Of a stretch of 64,000 nucleotides of DNA, positions 34,262-44,503 are shown piece after piece. Source of the DNA: Lumnitzera littorea (lineage: Eukaryota > Streptophyta > Magnoliopsida > Myrtales > Combretaceae); NCBI GenBank assembly GCA_024138015.1, contig JAMXBB010000009.1, forward strand, positions 43,514,464 through 43,578,463, in the 5' to 3' direction. The position numbers and the translations under genes are program-made. The notes beneath the pieces are model-generated. The model was not told where the DNA came from. It saw only the letters and a list, made by a program, of their open reading frames with translations, and did no database searches. The number at the start of each line of letters is the position of its first letter. Position 1 is the first letter of the stretch.

Positions 34262-34754
34262 TGTTGATAATCAGATTTCACCCTAAAATATTACTTAGCC
34301 ATTCAGCTGATGAGAAAGCAACTAATTCCATTCTCGGTTGATGCTAATTAAGGCTCAATCTACTTGATGGGCTTTGGAGCCTAGCCTATTAATATATCCG
34401 ATTTGAACTTAGGAAAGTGGCATAAACAATTATGACTTGGTACGATCTCATTACATAATCACCCACTATTACTATATTTTGGCCATGTGCTTAATTATAA
34501 GATGTCTACATAGCTCACTACCAATGATTAGCTATTGTTTCAAATACCTAATGCTTACGTATAAATACAAAAAAGAGAAAGCATTGTAAGAACTCTCTTA
34601 CAACTTACAAACTTTGTACTTACTAACTTATCTCTTTAGAAAATAACTACTAACTTAAGCATTAAAGTGGCTACACCGGATTAGCCTCAGTTCCATTGAG
34701 CCTTTATTTGTGAATTTGTAGGAACACAATTCTACCCAAAATCACTGGACAACA
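34262..34754 (+). mobile_element. 5' LTR of element C
   Basis: Starts TGTTGATAATC and ends GACAACA. It aligns over its full length with 42825-43313. The TATA box GTATAAATAC is at 34559-34568. In the first 68 aligned bases I count 13 differences, 12 of them transitions. Confidence 0.93.
34559..34568 (+). promoter_or_regulatory. TATA box of the element C 5' LTR
   Basis: GTATAAATAC, matched by CTATAAATAC at 43121-43130 in the other LTR. Confidence 0.65.
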
Positions 34755-34756
34755 TT

Positions 34757-34775
34757 TGGCACCATCTATTTTTTA
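34757..34775 (+). other. Primer-binding site of element C
   Basis: TGGCACCATCTATTTTTTA lies two bases after the LTR. It is a transition-rich derivative of the common plant PBS TGGCGCCGTCTGTGGG. Confidence 0.6.
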
Positions 34776-34787
34776 TTACCCACCCAC

Positions 34788-35815
34788 ATGGCAAGAACGA
34801 GAATGATAAAGAGTGCAAGTGTTAGTTCTTTACCCCATCACCAAACGAGGGGAAGTAGGCATATTGATAAATAGCGCTTAGCTAAGTTGGAGCAACTTTG
34901 TCTCAACTTAGCCAAAGAAAACTAAGAACTTAACATAAAACATGATGAAATCCTTAACCTACTATATAAAAATGTCCACCCAAATGAAAACCAAGAATAC
35001 AGTGATAACAATGCCAAGAATAATGGTAATTCAATCTATTCTCCTAAAATATCAAGAAAGTAAGCTGAAGTTACACTAGGACCTTTAACCCGTGCTCTTA
35101 AGAAAAGTGACAAAGAAAAGCAACCACAGTAGGTGCACCATGGGAGACCCTTGCATGTTAGCACCCTTGCTATGACAGGTAGACAATTCCAAATAAAGAA
35201 TAGTCCTTTCGTCCTTGAAATTTTGGACAACGTAATACCACGGTACATCAAGCTACTACAATTTGAGACTTATGATGGAATAAGGGACCCTGAAGATTAT
35301 CTTGAATATTACCACACCTTGGCTAAGCTATACGGCTTAAGTGATGTTGTAGCTTACCAGGCTTTTCCATCAACATTGAAAAACATAGCTAGTAGATGGT
35401 TCAAACATTCGAAGCTAAACACAATCTTGTGTTTTGAAAATTTGGTAGAAGTGTTCCTACAACACTTCCTTTCAAGTAATCTTCCAGTTAAGGATTCTTA
35501 TATCCTTAACACCATAAGCAAAGATCAAATGAATCTATCAAGGACAATTTGGCCATATTCATGGGCAAAATGGTCTAGATTTCGAAGCTAGACATGAACG
35601 TTACTTTTAATGTAGTTATTAATGGAGTTAAACCCCATGGAGACCTTTTCAAGTCTTTGGCCAAAAATAAGCTAAAAACTTTCACTGAGTTTAAAACTAA
35701 AGCCACATCTTACATCCATCAACAAGAAAACATTAAAGCTTGCCCAAAAGCCAATCAGAGTAGAGGAGACCAAAAAGGCGATAAGAAGAAGAGTGCAAAA
35801 GATTTACTCTAAACA
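34788..35815 (+). pseudogene. Element C gag, N-terminal and capsid region
   Basis: The frame opening with MARTRMIKSASV at 34788 continues through several stops to the open stretch 35133-35591. That stretch contains the retrotransposon gag core: FETYDGIRDPEDYLEYYHTL, YQAFPSTLKNIASRWF and ENLVEVFLQHFLSS. A frameshift near 35560-35590 moves it to the frame at 35594-35812 (VVINGVKPHGDLFKSLAK), which ends lysine-rich. It packages RNA in the intact family (structural protein, cytoplasmic particles). It is not functional here. Confidence 0.88.
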
Positions 35816-36004
35816 AATGATAATCGATGTTCCAATGGATATAATGCTAAGAAAAAAAGGCCATTCATTCGTACATTTTCTATTTATATGCCACAAAATC
35901 ATCTAATCGTAGACATATTGATGGAAGTGCACTGTCAAAAGGGCACATTGCAATGGCCAGAAAGGATGAGAGGAAATCCTTTGTGATGAAATTCTAATAA
36001 ATAT

Positions 36005-36046
36005 TGTGATTTTTATCATGATAAAGGCCATAATACCGATGAATGT
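36005..36046 (+). pseudogene. Element C gag zinc knuckle
   Basis: Reads CDFYHDKGHNTDEC, the CCHC-like form of Tat gag, followed by VQLKIAIDDAI. All metal ligands are present. A stop follows within about 30 codons. Confidence 0.82.
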
Positions 36047-36379
36047 GTCCAACTCAAGATTGCAATCGATGATGCAATCCAATAAGGGTATCTGACCAAG
36101 TTTCTCACACACAATACCGAGAATATTAAGCAAGCAACACAAAAGAGACGGAAAGAGCAGGAGAATGTCATACAGCTTTTTTGGGCTAGGAAAGATGCAA
36201 GAGATGGAAGTAGTAGCAAAGCACCGAATGTTATAATAAATACTATTGCTAATGGACCTTTTGCCTTAGGCCAATCAAACTCTTCAAGCTCAACTAACAC
36301 TGTACATTATGTTTGTAATGTATAGGGCAAGAAGGTCAAGGTCAACAATTCAATTTCTTTCATGGAAGAGGATTTTGAG

Positions 36380-36830
36380 GGCATGCAAAGGCCCCACAAT
36401 GATGCTCTTGTAATTAGTGTGAGAATTGCCAACTTTGAGGTCAAAAAGATTCTTGTTGACATTGGAATTTCAACAAATATTATTTTTCATCATGCTTTTG
36501 ATTAGATGATGCCAAAAATCAAAGCGTAGCTAAGATTTTATGACTATGATTTATATGCTTTCAATAATCAACCCGTTCAGGTCAACGGAGTAATTTCTCT
36601 CCCAATCTAGATTGGAGATGATGAGCACATTGCTAAAGACAAGGTAGATTTCCATGTTGTTAAGTGTTGGTCCCCATATAATATGATCATAGGTCGGCCA
36701 TGTTGGCATTTATTCAACATGGTCCCTTCTACTACACATCTCAGGGCCAAATTTCCCATTCACATTAGAGTTGGTACATGTAAAGGGGACCAACAATTAG
36801 CAAGATCCTTATATATGAAAGAATTATGAT
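36380..36830 (+). pseudogene. Element C aspartic protease
   Basis: ILVDIGISTNIIFHHAF (36449-36500) stands for the usual VLVDGGSS active site: the aspartate is kept but the following glycine is isoleucine. VVKCWSPYNMIIGRP (about 36660-36702) and GDQQLARSLY near 36790 match the Tat protease-RT boundary. A few stops interrupt it. Confidence 0.82.
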
Positions 36831-36887
36831 GCTAAGAAACTTTTCAAGTGGAAACTTGTCTTGAACAAAAATCAACCAACATAGAAA

Positions 36888-37773
36888 ATGCTGAAAAAGA
36901 GAGAAGAAATCTTGTTGGGAAATGATCTGGAGAGGACTATAAAGATAAGGAAACCTTTGTTAGGAAACATCTACCAAAGTTTGATCAACTTTTTACAAGA
37001 TGACGTCGATGTGTTTGTATGGTCTCCCTCAGATATGCCGGGCATCCTTAGAGATGTTATAAAACACAAACTTCAAATCAATCCCAATATGAAGGTGATT
37101 CAATAGAGGAAAAGGCATTTCACTCCTAAATGGTAGGTAACCATAGAAGAAGAAGTCCAAAAGCTACTAATGGTAAGTTTCATTAGGGAAGAGCCTTATT
37201 CAACTTAGCTAGCTAATTGTACGTTAGTCAAAAAGTCAATAGTAAGTGGCGTATGTCAATAGACTTCACAAATTTGCATAAGCCTTGTCCCAAAGATTGC
37301 TTCCCCTTACCAAGAATATATCAAATGGTTGACTCAACTACCAGACATGCCTTACTCTCTTTCATGGATACATTTTCTAGCTATAATAAAATGAAAATAG
37401 ATGAGGAAGATGAGGTTCACACATCCTTTGTCACCAACTTTAGGACATACTATTACACAGATGCCCTTCCAGCTCAAAAACGCTAGTACAACCAATCAAC
37501 GGCTTGTCACCAATATGTTTAAGCCTTAGATTCATCATAACATCAAAGTAAATGTTGACGATATGATAGTAAAAAGCACAATAGAAAATTAGCATCTTAT
37601 CAATCTCAAGGAGACATTTAGCACTCTAAAGAGGTACAATATGAAGCTAAACCTACAAAAATGTGTTTTTGGTACTACTTAAGGAAAATTTTTAGGTTAT
37701 GTGGTCACCCAACATAGCATTGAAGCAAACCCAAGGAAGATTGATGTTGTTCGGAACATGAAGTCTCTTAGGA
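36888..37773 (+). pseudogene. Element C reverse transcriptase, truncated
   Basis: Readable pieces: DVDVFVWSPSDMPGI (about 37005), RMSIDFTNLHKPCPKDCFPL (37249-37308), HALLSFMDTFSSYNKMKI (about 37350), VNVDDMIVKS (37549-37578, catalytic Asp pair kept) and GKFLGYVVTQHSIEANP (about 37685). The frame changes at about 37130, 37215 and 37480. It stops making sense at 37773, where a different sequence begins. No RNase H follows, so the polymerase is cut at the connection domain. Confidence 0.88.
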
Positions 37774-37950
37774 GTAGTTGATGAACTAAGATCCCCACTT
37801 GCGCGTATTTACACCATTTTCTAGATAGCAACAAACACAATAGATACGATCAGTTTTCTTATATTGGTCACTACTAACAAAGGTAAGTTCATATAGTACT
37901 TTGCTACCCCGTACACCTCACATACGTCTAATACTATGGTCCCTAATTCA

Positions 37951-37963
37951 TGCTCTGATACCA
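37951..37963 (-). other. tRNA-iMet primer-binding site of element D
   Basis: A perfect TGGTATCAGAGCA on the minus strand. Confidence 0.88.
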
Positions 37964-37972
37964 CCTAAAGGA

Positions 37973-40900
37973 TGTCACATCCTGGCATAGCACAAGATGT
38001 ACCATAGAACACAATTTCTATTTATAACAAAAGAGTGCTACAACGGAGTTTAGCTTAACACTTATTTATACAAAAGATTTCATCTGACAAACTTAACCAA
38101 ACCAAAAATATAGTACTTTTATATATATATACAGATCGTTTATAGAACTAAGAACAAAATACAATAAAACTTCTTTAAAAGTGGCTAACTCTGTCTTATG
38201 CGCTCTAAAAAGACTTTTTCCCCTAACTAATGCTACCCCATCAATTTTCTTTATAACCTGAGGATACACAAGCATCCCCTTAGCTTTCTGTAAGCTAAGT
38301 GATAGTAGATAAAATAAAACATAAAATGCACATACACATATCCACAAAGATTAATACTATAAGACATTCAATCTCGTAACCTGAGTTATCAATATAAACT
38401 ATTTATGTAGAAAATTCGTACTATGCTCATGCACATGGCATGCATCGATACCGATATTCTATACTTTTCCAATTCCTCATCCAGTTAGTCGACATACCCG
38501 AGCATCTGGATACAACATTTAGGAACCTAAGGCAACAAGGAGTTACCTAGGAGTAAGACCCCCAACAAAAACCACCTTCTATGGTTTGAAAATCTAATAC
38601 ATAGTCGATCACTCAATGTAGCCAGAATAAGTTGAACAATGCATTCTATATGTCCCAAAGCTAACTCAACAGTTCTCAAGCTTTTCAGAAACTCGACCCA
38701 TAGGTCCTTTCGTGCCATGCCATGAATGTAGTAAACAACACAGTAACCTAGCATTAGCCACGAATCTCAACTTCTATGTTATAAACAATTCAACTATCTT
38801 AACTTCAGCTTTGTTTCTCAGCTTTATATTACATTTCTTCGCATAAGGCTCACTTAGGCAAATACCCTAAAGAACAATTCAGTTTCCAAGTTTTCCAAAC
38901 AGAAATACATATTGACAAATCAGTCATACACAAAGAAACATTTCACTTCTTCAACACAAATTCAACAGAATCAAGTATCCAATCAATCCAGCACATCATT
39001 ACAATTCATAACACAACTAACTTTAAGTCAAGTAGACATAGGTCTACTTGCACAAAAATAGAAATATCTACTTACCCAAGCTCGACAATAGTGTAAAATC
39101 CTAAGCTTCACGATGTGGTCGTTCCTCACCTATCACACTTAGAAAAATACATACAGACTCCAAGTTAACTACCAGGTCAATACTAAGTTCTTGTGCATTT
39201 TTGCTATTACGCTTCCATGCTTAATCCAATTGTATCTTATTCGTTTTTTATTTGATTTTAGTAAACTTTATATCATCATGATTGTTATTCTAAGTACTAT
39301 TAAGATATCTTAAGAATCATAACTAACCAATATTTATAAATATCCAAAAATACCCTTTCGTGTTACCAATTCGACCATATGTTATTATAACCTCGTAATT
39401 AACTCAATTAAATCCTAAATCTAAATTAAAAGTCATAAAATTCCTTACTCCCTGAGCTGGTCAATGTTTATTATGTATTCCAAGATATTAATCCTTTGCA
39501 TATTTAACAAATATCACATTAGCACTAATTGCTATATCATATATTAAGCTAATATATAGGTTTTTATTATGAAAATACATAATAAATAGTATATGAGCCC
39601 GATTCATTCCACAAAAAATCCTATAGACTCAAAAAAATATGTATTTGAATTATTGACCATGAATTATACTAAAATAACTATTAGATATTTTTATGAAAAT
39701 AGAGATTTTAACTCGAAATTAGAGAAACTTAAGCGAACAAGTGAATTTAAGCACAAGATAAAATTCAAGTGTCCCAAACATCATTATGAACATCCAGAAA
39801 TTATAATATATAGGGCTCATACTTTGATTTTGTTAAAAACTAATTAATTCATTAAAACAGCAAAATTGCCAGTTTTATCTAAAATAATTACAATAAATAG
39901 TAACCATGATTATTTTAAAAAATTATTATTACTGAAATTAAATACATATATTGAGTATGTCACATACAAATTTTCAACTTGAAAGAACATCATTGACTAT
40001 TTCTAAAATTTAATTCAATTTTCGCCCAAATAAAGTCATTTCTTAAGGAGCATATATTTCAAATGATTATTTCACTAAAATAAAATTATTAAATTATTCT
40101 ACACATAAAATAACTCCAAAAAACCAAGTTTCATAATTAAATAATATCATTTGCTATTTTTAGAAAAATTACAAAGTTTCAATCGAAAATTTGGTTCACC
40201 TAAATCGGTTGCCTCTGACCACCCTTCGGCCACCCAACCTTATCGGAACGCCCCCTTTGGTGGTGCTTTTCTTGACTGCAAAAGGCCACCACAACTGAAC
40301 ACCAATAGCCTATTAAACCGGCCTGATCAGATTCCATGCTCTATTTTTGCTCTAATTTTCTTATTTTTTTCTAATTAGTTTCAAAAATTTTCTGAGTAAT
40401 TTTCTAGTTTTTCCAAAGTTCCAAAATGTTTTTTTTGAAGTGTACAAGGCCTATTTATATTTTCTAATTGGATAAGAATTTATAAAAATTGGACACATGG
40501 TTTAAACATGTTATTTTTTTATTTTTTATTTTCAATGCATGAGATATCATTTCCTCATTTCTTTGCTTTTGACTCATCATCCAAATTAATTCTAAGCTGC
40601 CACATAGGTATGATGACTCATCCTTGCATTTTTTATTAATTTTTCAATTTTTTTATATTAATTTATCTTACTTAAATAATAATTTCTTATTATATAGGTG
40701 TATTCAATTCAAATAATGCATGTTCTATGTTAATACATGTATAATTCAACTTCTTTTATTATTTTTATAACTTAAATAACTTATCTCTAATATCTCATTA
40801 TGTTTAAATGCTCGAATTTCACATTCTCAATATTTATCGACTTTAAAGACAAATTGACGTTCTCTTTAATTAATATTTTTGTATAGCTTATTTTGGGAAG

Positions 40901-41043
40901 TTGACTTTACTTAAATAACTTTATCCAACTTTTCTAACCTTACTGTGAAGTTTGAAATTAAACTGATATCTTAGACCGGCTCGCTAAATTTAGGAGCCTA
41001 CATCCTAAGGTAATCGTATGGGTTCGAAATCTAAGGTATTACA
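37973..41043 (-). mobile_element. 5' LTR of element D (3.07 kb)
   Basis: Its half nearest the LTR start (39200-41043) is related to the E LTR at 11250-13485, for example CTTGAAA(G/T)AACATCATT.. on the plus strand in both. Together with the iMet PBS this places D in the Tekay/Del chromoviruses. The boundaries are set by the TG..CA ends and the PBS. Confidence 0.8.
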
Positions 41044-41099
41044 TTCAGTCCCTTAACCCTTATAAACGGGACGGGTCACCTTTTTTAAAGTAGCAACCT

Positions 41100-42250
41100 A
41101 CTTTATGGTTTTCTCCTATGTAACCTTTTTCAATGCGAGCAATTGAGTCACAAGTGCTTTAATGCCTCTACGTTTATCAAGCTTCAGCTTCTTGGTCTTT
41201 GCTTAGGCCAATAGTTTGGTGAGATCTAAATCACCTACACCTATGTCTATAATAAAGGATAGGAGTATTAAAAATGAGAAAGAGAAAACAATCGAGAACT
41301 TATGAGATTTATGCCAAGTCGAGCTTAAAGGAGACTATTCTCCCCCCAAGTCATGAGAATGGCTTTCCTCATGTAGCTTTACTCGACACGACGATTGTTC
41401 TAACACCTACCTTCTTTGTTAGAAAAGATTAGATTCCCATTCTCATATCGTTTTATTATCCTTTAGCATCCCAGAAAAATATTTTATTCTTTCTTCTTTC
41501 TTTTTAGCTACAGCAGCATCATTTGGCATTAAGTCAACGTTTTTAGTATGGATGGGCTCAGTCCATTAGATCTAAAAATCCAAATCTTCATTCGATACAA
41601 TAGATACAAACTTGTCATGCCACTTGTGGAATTCAAACTCCAACCCATCCATAAATTTTCAACCATGCCAAGCGGTTGCAAAATAAAAACCGTCGGGTTG
41701 TTTGCTTATTGTGAAAAAGTATATGAAAGACTGGGGCATGGCTTTAACCTTAACCTCTTCATAGATTATCTTGAATGCTACAAGAAGTCTATAAGTATTC
41801 GATGAAAACGTGCTCAAAACAACTCGAAAATAATTAAAGAATTGTTTGATAAAAAGTAGAAAATGGGAATCCAAAATTGAGGTATTTCAAATATATATGA
41901 AACTCACAATCCCTTGAAATACATACCTCTCATCCTCCCTCAACTTGTGTAGATTCCATGTATCAAGAAGAACTTACTAGTATTTATTGTACTTCTAGAC
42001 AAGTGTCTTAATAGCACCACTCACCACTCCATATGGGGAATCACTATAATAAACAACATCATTATACAAATACCTAGCTATGGTTCTTCCCTCCCTATCG
42101 TCTGGATAGTTATCCATCAAAAGAGCATTGATATCAAGCAAGTTTTCCCATCACTCCATTGCGTTATCTTTCAAACTACTAGAAGAACATATTGAATTGT
42201 TCCTTTGCTAGGGGGTGGGGAGGGAGAAAAGTAGCCTCGGACTCAATTGA
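41100..42250 (-). pseudogene. Antisense reading region in element C, Transposase_28-like
   Basis: Read opposite to C's own genes. The clear frame 41659-41874 (MDSHFLLFIKQFFNYFRVVL..) continues past a stop into KFMDGLEFEFHKWHDKFVSI and, past two more stops, WTEPIHTKNVDLMPNDAAVA and a lysine-rich helix (to about 41440). FFNYF..STFSSNTYRLLVAF.. followed by FYFATAWHG..KWHDKFV..WTEP follows the order I recall for the 'putative gypsy type transposon' domain (Pfam Transposase_28, from memory). Upstream, 41930-42250 reads LMDNYPDDREGRTIARYLYN. A possible intron edge (GAG|GTATGT, near 41930) lies between the two. Tat elements are known to carry additional antisense ORFs between pol and the 3' LTR. Confidence 0.6.
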
Positions 42251-42807
42251 CTCAAAATCAAGTCAATGAATGACGCTTCGAGCCATACCTAATTGAAGCT
42301 ATATGAGAGAATCACAAACTAGACGAAAATATGGAAGATGAGATGTTGAATGAAAATGAGAACTTTGAAAGTGAATGCGAATGAGAATAGAGCAAAGAAA
42401 TCTTTTATTAGAATGAAAAATCCTTTATATATAAACAGTTTCTCCTCATAACCCTAACACGCTTCTAATGGGAATGCGGTTTTGATTAGATAATCAAGTA
42501 TGGATTAATGACACAAATTATGAGTCTGAAATCTAATGGTTATCGCGTTACTGACAGTTATTAGCCCTTGCAATGTAATGATGGCTAAGATGACAACTAT
42601 CACGTCTACTACCACAAAAGAGTAAATGGGCAAGAAAATTAAAAGGCGACAACCTTTCATTTAGGATACGATTCACCACATTTCAAAATAAAAATCAAAC
42701 CTTCCCACATCACTCAGCATCTAGAAAACTCATTTTTATCTTAACCATCGAATTGCCCAAATTGAGCATTAAGCTTTATTTATTCCCATGGTTGAGTTCT
42801 CAACCAT
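42251..42807. other. Tail of element C before the PPT, no gene recognised
   Basis: About 550 bases between the antisense reading region and the polypurine tract. No motif recognised. Confidence 0.5.
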
Positions 42808-42824
42808 GAGAGTTGAGGGGCAGA
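42808..42824 (+). other. Polypurine tract of element C
   Basis: GAGAGTTGAGGGGCAGA directly precedes the 3' LTR start TGTTAATAG. Confidence 0.8.
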
Positions 42825-43313
42825 TGTTAATAGTTGAATTTTACCCTAAAATATTACTTGGCCATTCGGCTAAAGAGAAAGTAATTAATCCCATTCTCAG
42901 CTGATGCCAACTAAGGCACGATCTACTTGATGGGCCATAGAGCTCGATCTATTAATTTGTCCAATTTGAACTTAGGAAAGTGGCACAAACAGCTATGATC
43001 CAGTACCATCTCATTATATGATTGCCCACTATTCCTAATTTTATGCATGTGCTTGATTACAAGATCTCCACATGGCCCACTACCAATGATTAACTGCTGT
43101 TTTAGATACCCAATGCTCACCTATAAATACAAAGAGAAAACATTGTAAAAACTCTCTTACAACCTACAAACTTTATACTTATTCACTTGTCTCTCTAAAA
43201 ATCAACTACTAACTTAAGCATTGGAGCGACTACACTGGACTAACCTCAATTCCACTTAGCCTTTATTTGTACATTTGCAAGAACACAATTTTACCTAAAA
43301 TAACCCAATAATA
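42825..43313 (+). mobile_element. 3' LTR of element C
   Basis: Direct repeat of 34262-34754, ending AATAATA, followed by the target duplication CATTC. TATA box at 43121-43130. The small minus-strand frame 42923-43120 lies wholly inside it and is chance. Confidence 0.93.
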
Positions 43314-43318
43314 CATTC

Positions 43319-44490
43319 GATCTAGAAACTGAAAACATCATAATAGCAAAAGTACATCAAAATTTCAGGTTGCACCAAAAAGAGGTAAGGCGCATCAAAA
43401 TTTGTCTAATATACCAAAAAGTCCTACTATCTATTGTCCTTCCCACTACTAGGTATCTCGTATTATCAATCCACTAATTACCAACACTACTAAAACTAAC
43501 AAAACTCAACAAGTCTTCTAGAGGAATCTAATCTACATCTCCTCCTGCAGTGCTAGACCCATTGTCAGTCTCATCATCAATCTCACCACCTAAACTTATC
43601 TGTATGATCTTTGGGGTATCGGGTATTATTATAACTTCTTATACACTATTATGACTCACTTCCTCATCAACTACATCTTGAGATGGTGCCTCATTCGGAT
43701 AGTTTGGTAAGTCTTCTTCGGGGTCCTCCTCTTTTAAATCTTCCTCTAGATCCTCTTATGGCTCTACAAGCTCATTGTTTACAAGATTTTCTACAAGTTC
43801 ATTAGCCGATTCACCCTAGGGAACTACCTCAACTACGTCTTCATTAATGTTAAATTGCTCAAGCAATGCATCATACTACTCAAGTAGGGGATAGGGAGAT
43901 CGAGGAAACTAGTCTATAATTTCCTCTAGATATAGTCTAGGAATATGAAATACTCTTGGAGGGGCTTAGTCAAAACCTTCAAGATAAGGTCGACCTAGTT
44001 CAATTCTAGCTGGGAAATATAAGATATGTATCATCATAGATATTATCCTTAGTCTCCGCATGTATCAATCCTTAAAGGCCACTATTGTAGTAGATCATAA
44101 GGTGCCAGTGATCTTACAAACTATAAGATAACCCCTTAAAATAGTTGTCAATAATGTTGTCTATAGTCACAAACATATTCCAATCAGCCATTTCCAAGTG
44201 TAAACACTGCATCATAATCCTATAATCTATAGGAGTTTCTTCCCCATTCCATCTGAAATTCACCCAAGCATTCCAAAGTAGAGTTTTATTATCCTATTAA
44301 GTAAAGCAGCAATTAGCATATTGATAAATTTATGTTATAGTTTACTTTTTCCTAAGTATTAATAATCATATATATACATAGATATCCAACGTCTAAAGCT
44401 TTTACTACCCCTTTACTACCTATACTCACTTATCCTATAAGGTCTATCAAATTTTAACTTAGACACTTTAGAGATGATTCTTACGAACCA
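43319..44490 (-). other. Leader of element E between PBS and the C insertion
   Basis: Continuous, once C is removed, with 33906-34256, giving E a long leader of about 1.5 kb. Most of it is occupied by the open-like reading region described separately. Confidence 0.6.
43530..44290 (-). pseudogene. Possible extra ORF upstream of E gag, acidic, unrecognised
   Basis: On the sense strand of E it reads from LLWNAWVNFRWNGEETPIDY (about 44284) through MADWNMFVTIDNIIDNYFKG to an acidic stretch with LEQFNINEDVVEVV and EDLKEEDPEEDLPNYPNE (about 43700-43870). It ends near DDETDNGSSTAGGD (about 43560). Roughly eight stops interrupt about 250 codons, but amino-acid composition and phrasing look protein-like throughout. 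I do not recognise the family. It lies between PBS and gag, where most chromoviruses have no gene. It may instead be a captured or older fragment. Confidence 0.4.
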
Positions 44491-44503
44491 TTCTCTGATA
44501 CCA
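44491..44503 (-). other. tRNA-iMet primer-binding site of element E
   Basis: TGGTATCAGAGAA on the minus strand. The first 11 bases match the standard site. Confidence 0.8.

Larger units (their letters stand above)
37775..41043 (-). mobile_element. Element D: 5' LTR, PBS and leader of a truncated chromovirus
   Basis: The minus-strand LTR 37973-41043 (start TGTAATACCTTAG, end ATGTGACA) is followed by the PBS TGGTATCAGAGCA (37951-37963) and about 175 bases of leader. It then ends abruptly against the RT of C at about 37774. No second LTR and no clear target duplication are present; the right flank is TTCAG. So D is a fragment, and the material between it and C was lost. Small frames inside (38093, 38527, 39593, 40151) are not genes. 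Confidence 0.82.
34262..43313 (+). mobile_element. Element C: Tat-like LTR retrotransposon carrying insertion D
   Basis: LTRs of 493 and 489 bases, a PBS after the first, a PPT before the second, and CATCC/CATTC duplications. Inside are gag (34788), zinc knuckle, protease, RT up to 37773, then the foreign D segment (37775-41043), then a 1.8-kb tail with an antisense reading region. RNase H and integrase of C are missing, so a deletion accompanied or followed the arrival of D. The motif set (zinc knuckle Cx3HxxxGHNTDEC, IIGRP, GDQQLAR) points to the Tat lineage. Confidence 0.92.

Noticed and set aside
35036..35251. Minus-strand frames at 35036, 35903 and 36016
   Set aside because: They are shadows of the plus-strand gag of element C.
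39593..39847. 84-codon plus-strand frame
   Set aside because: It lies inside the D LTR in AT-rich sequence, with no counterpart in the related E LTR.
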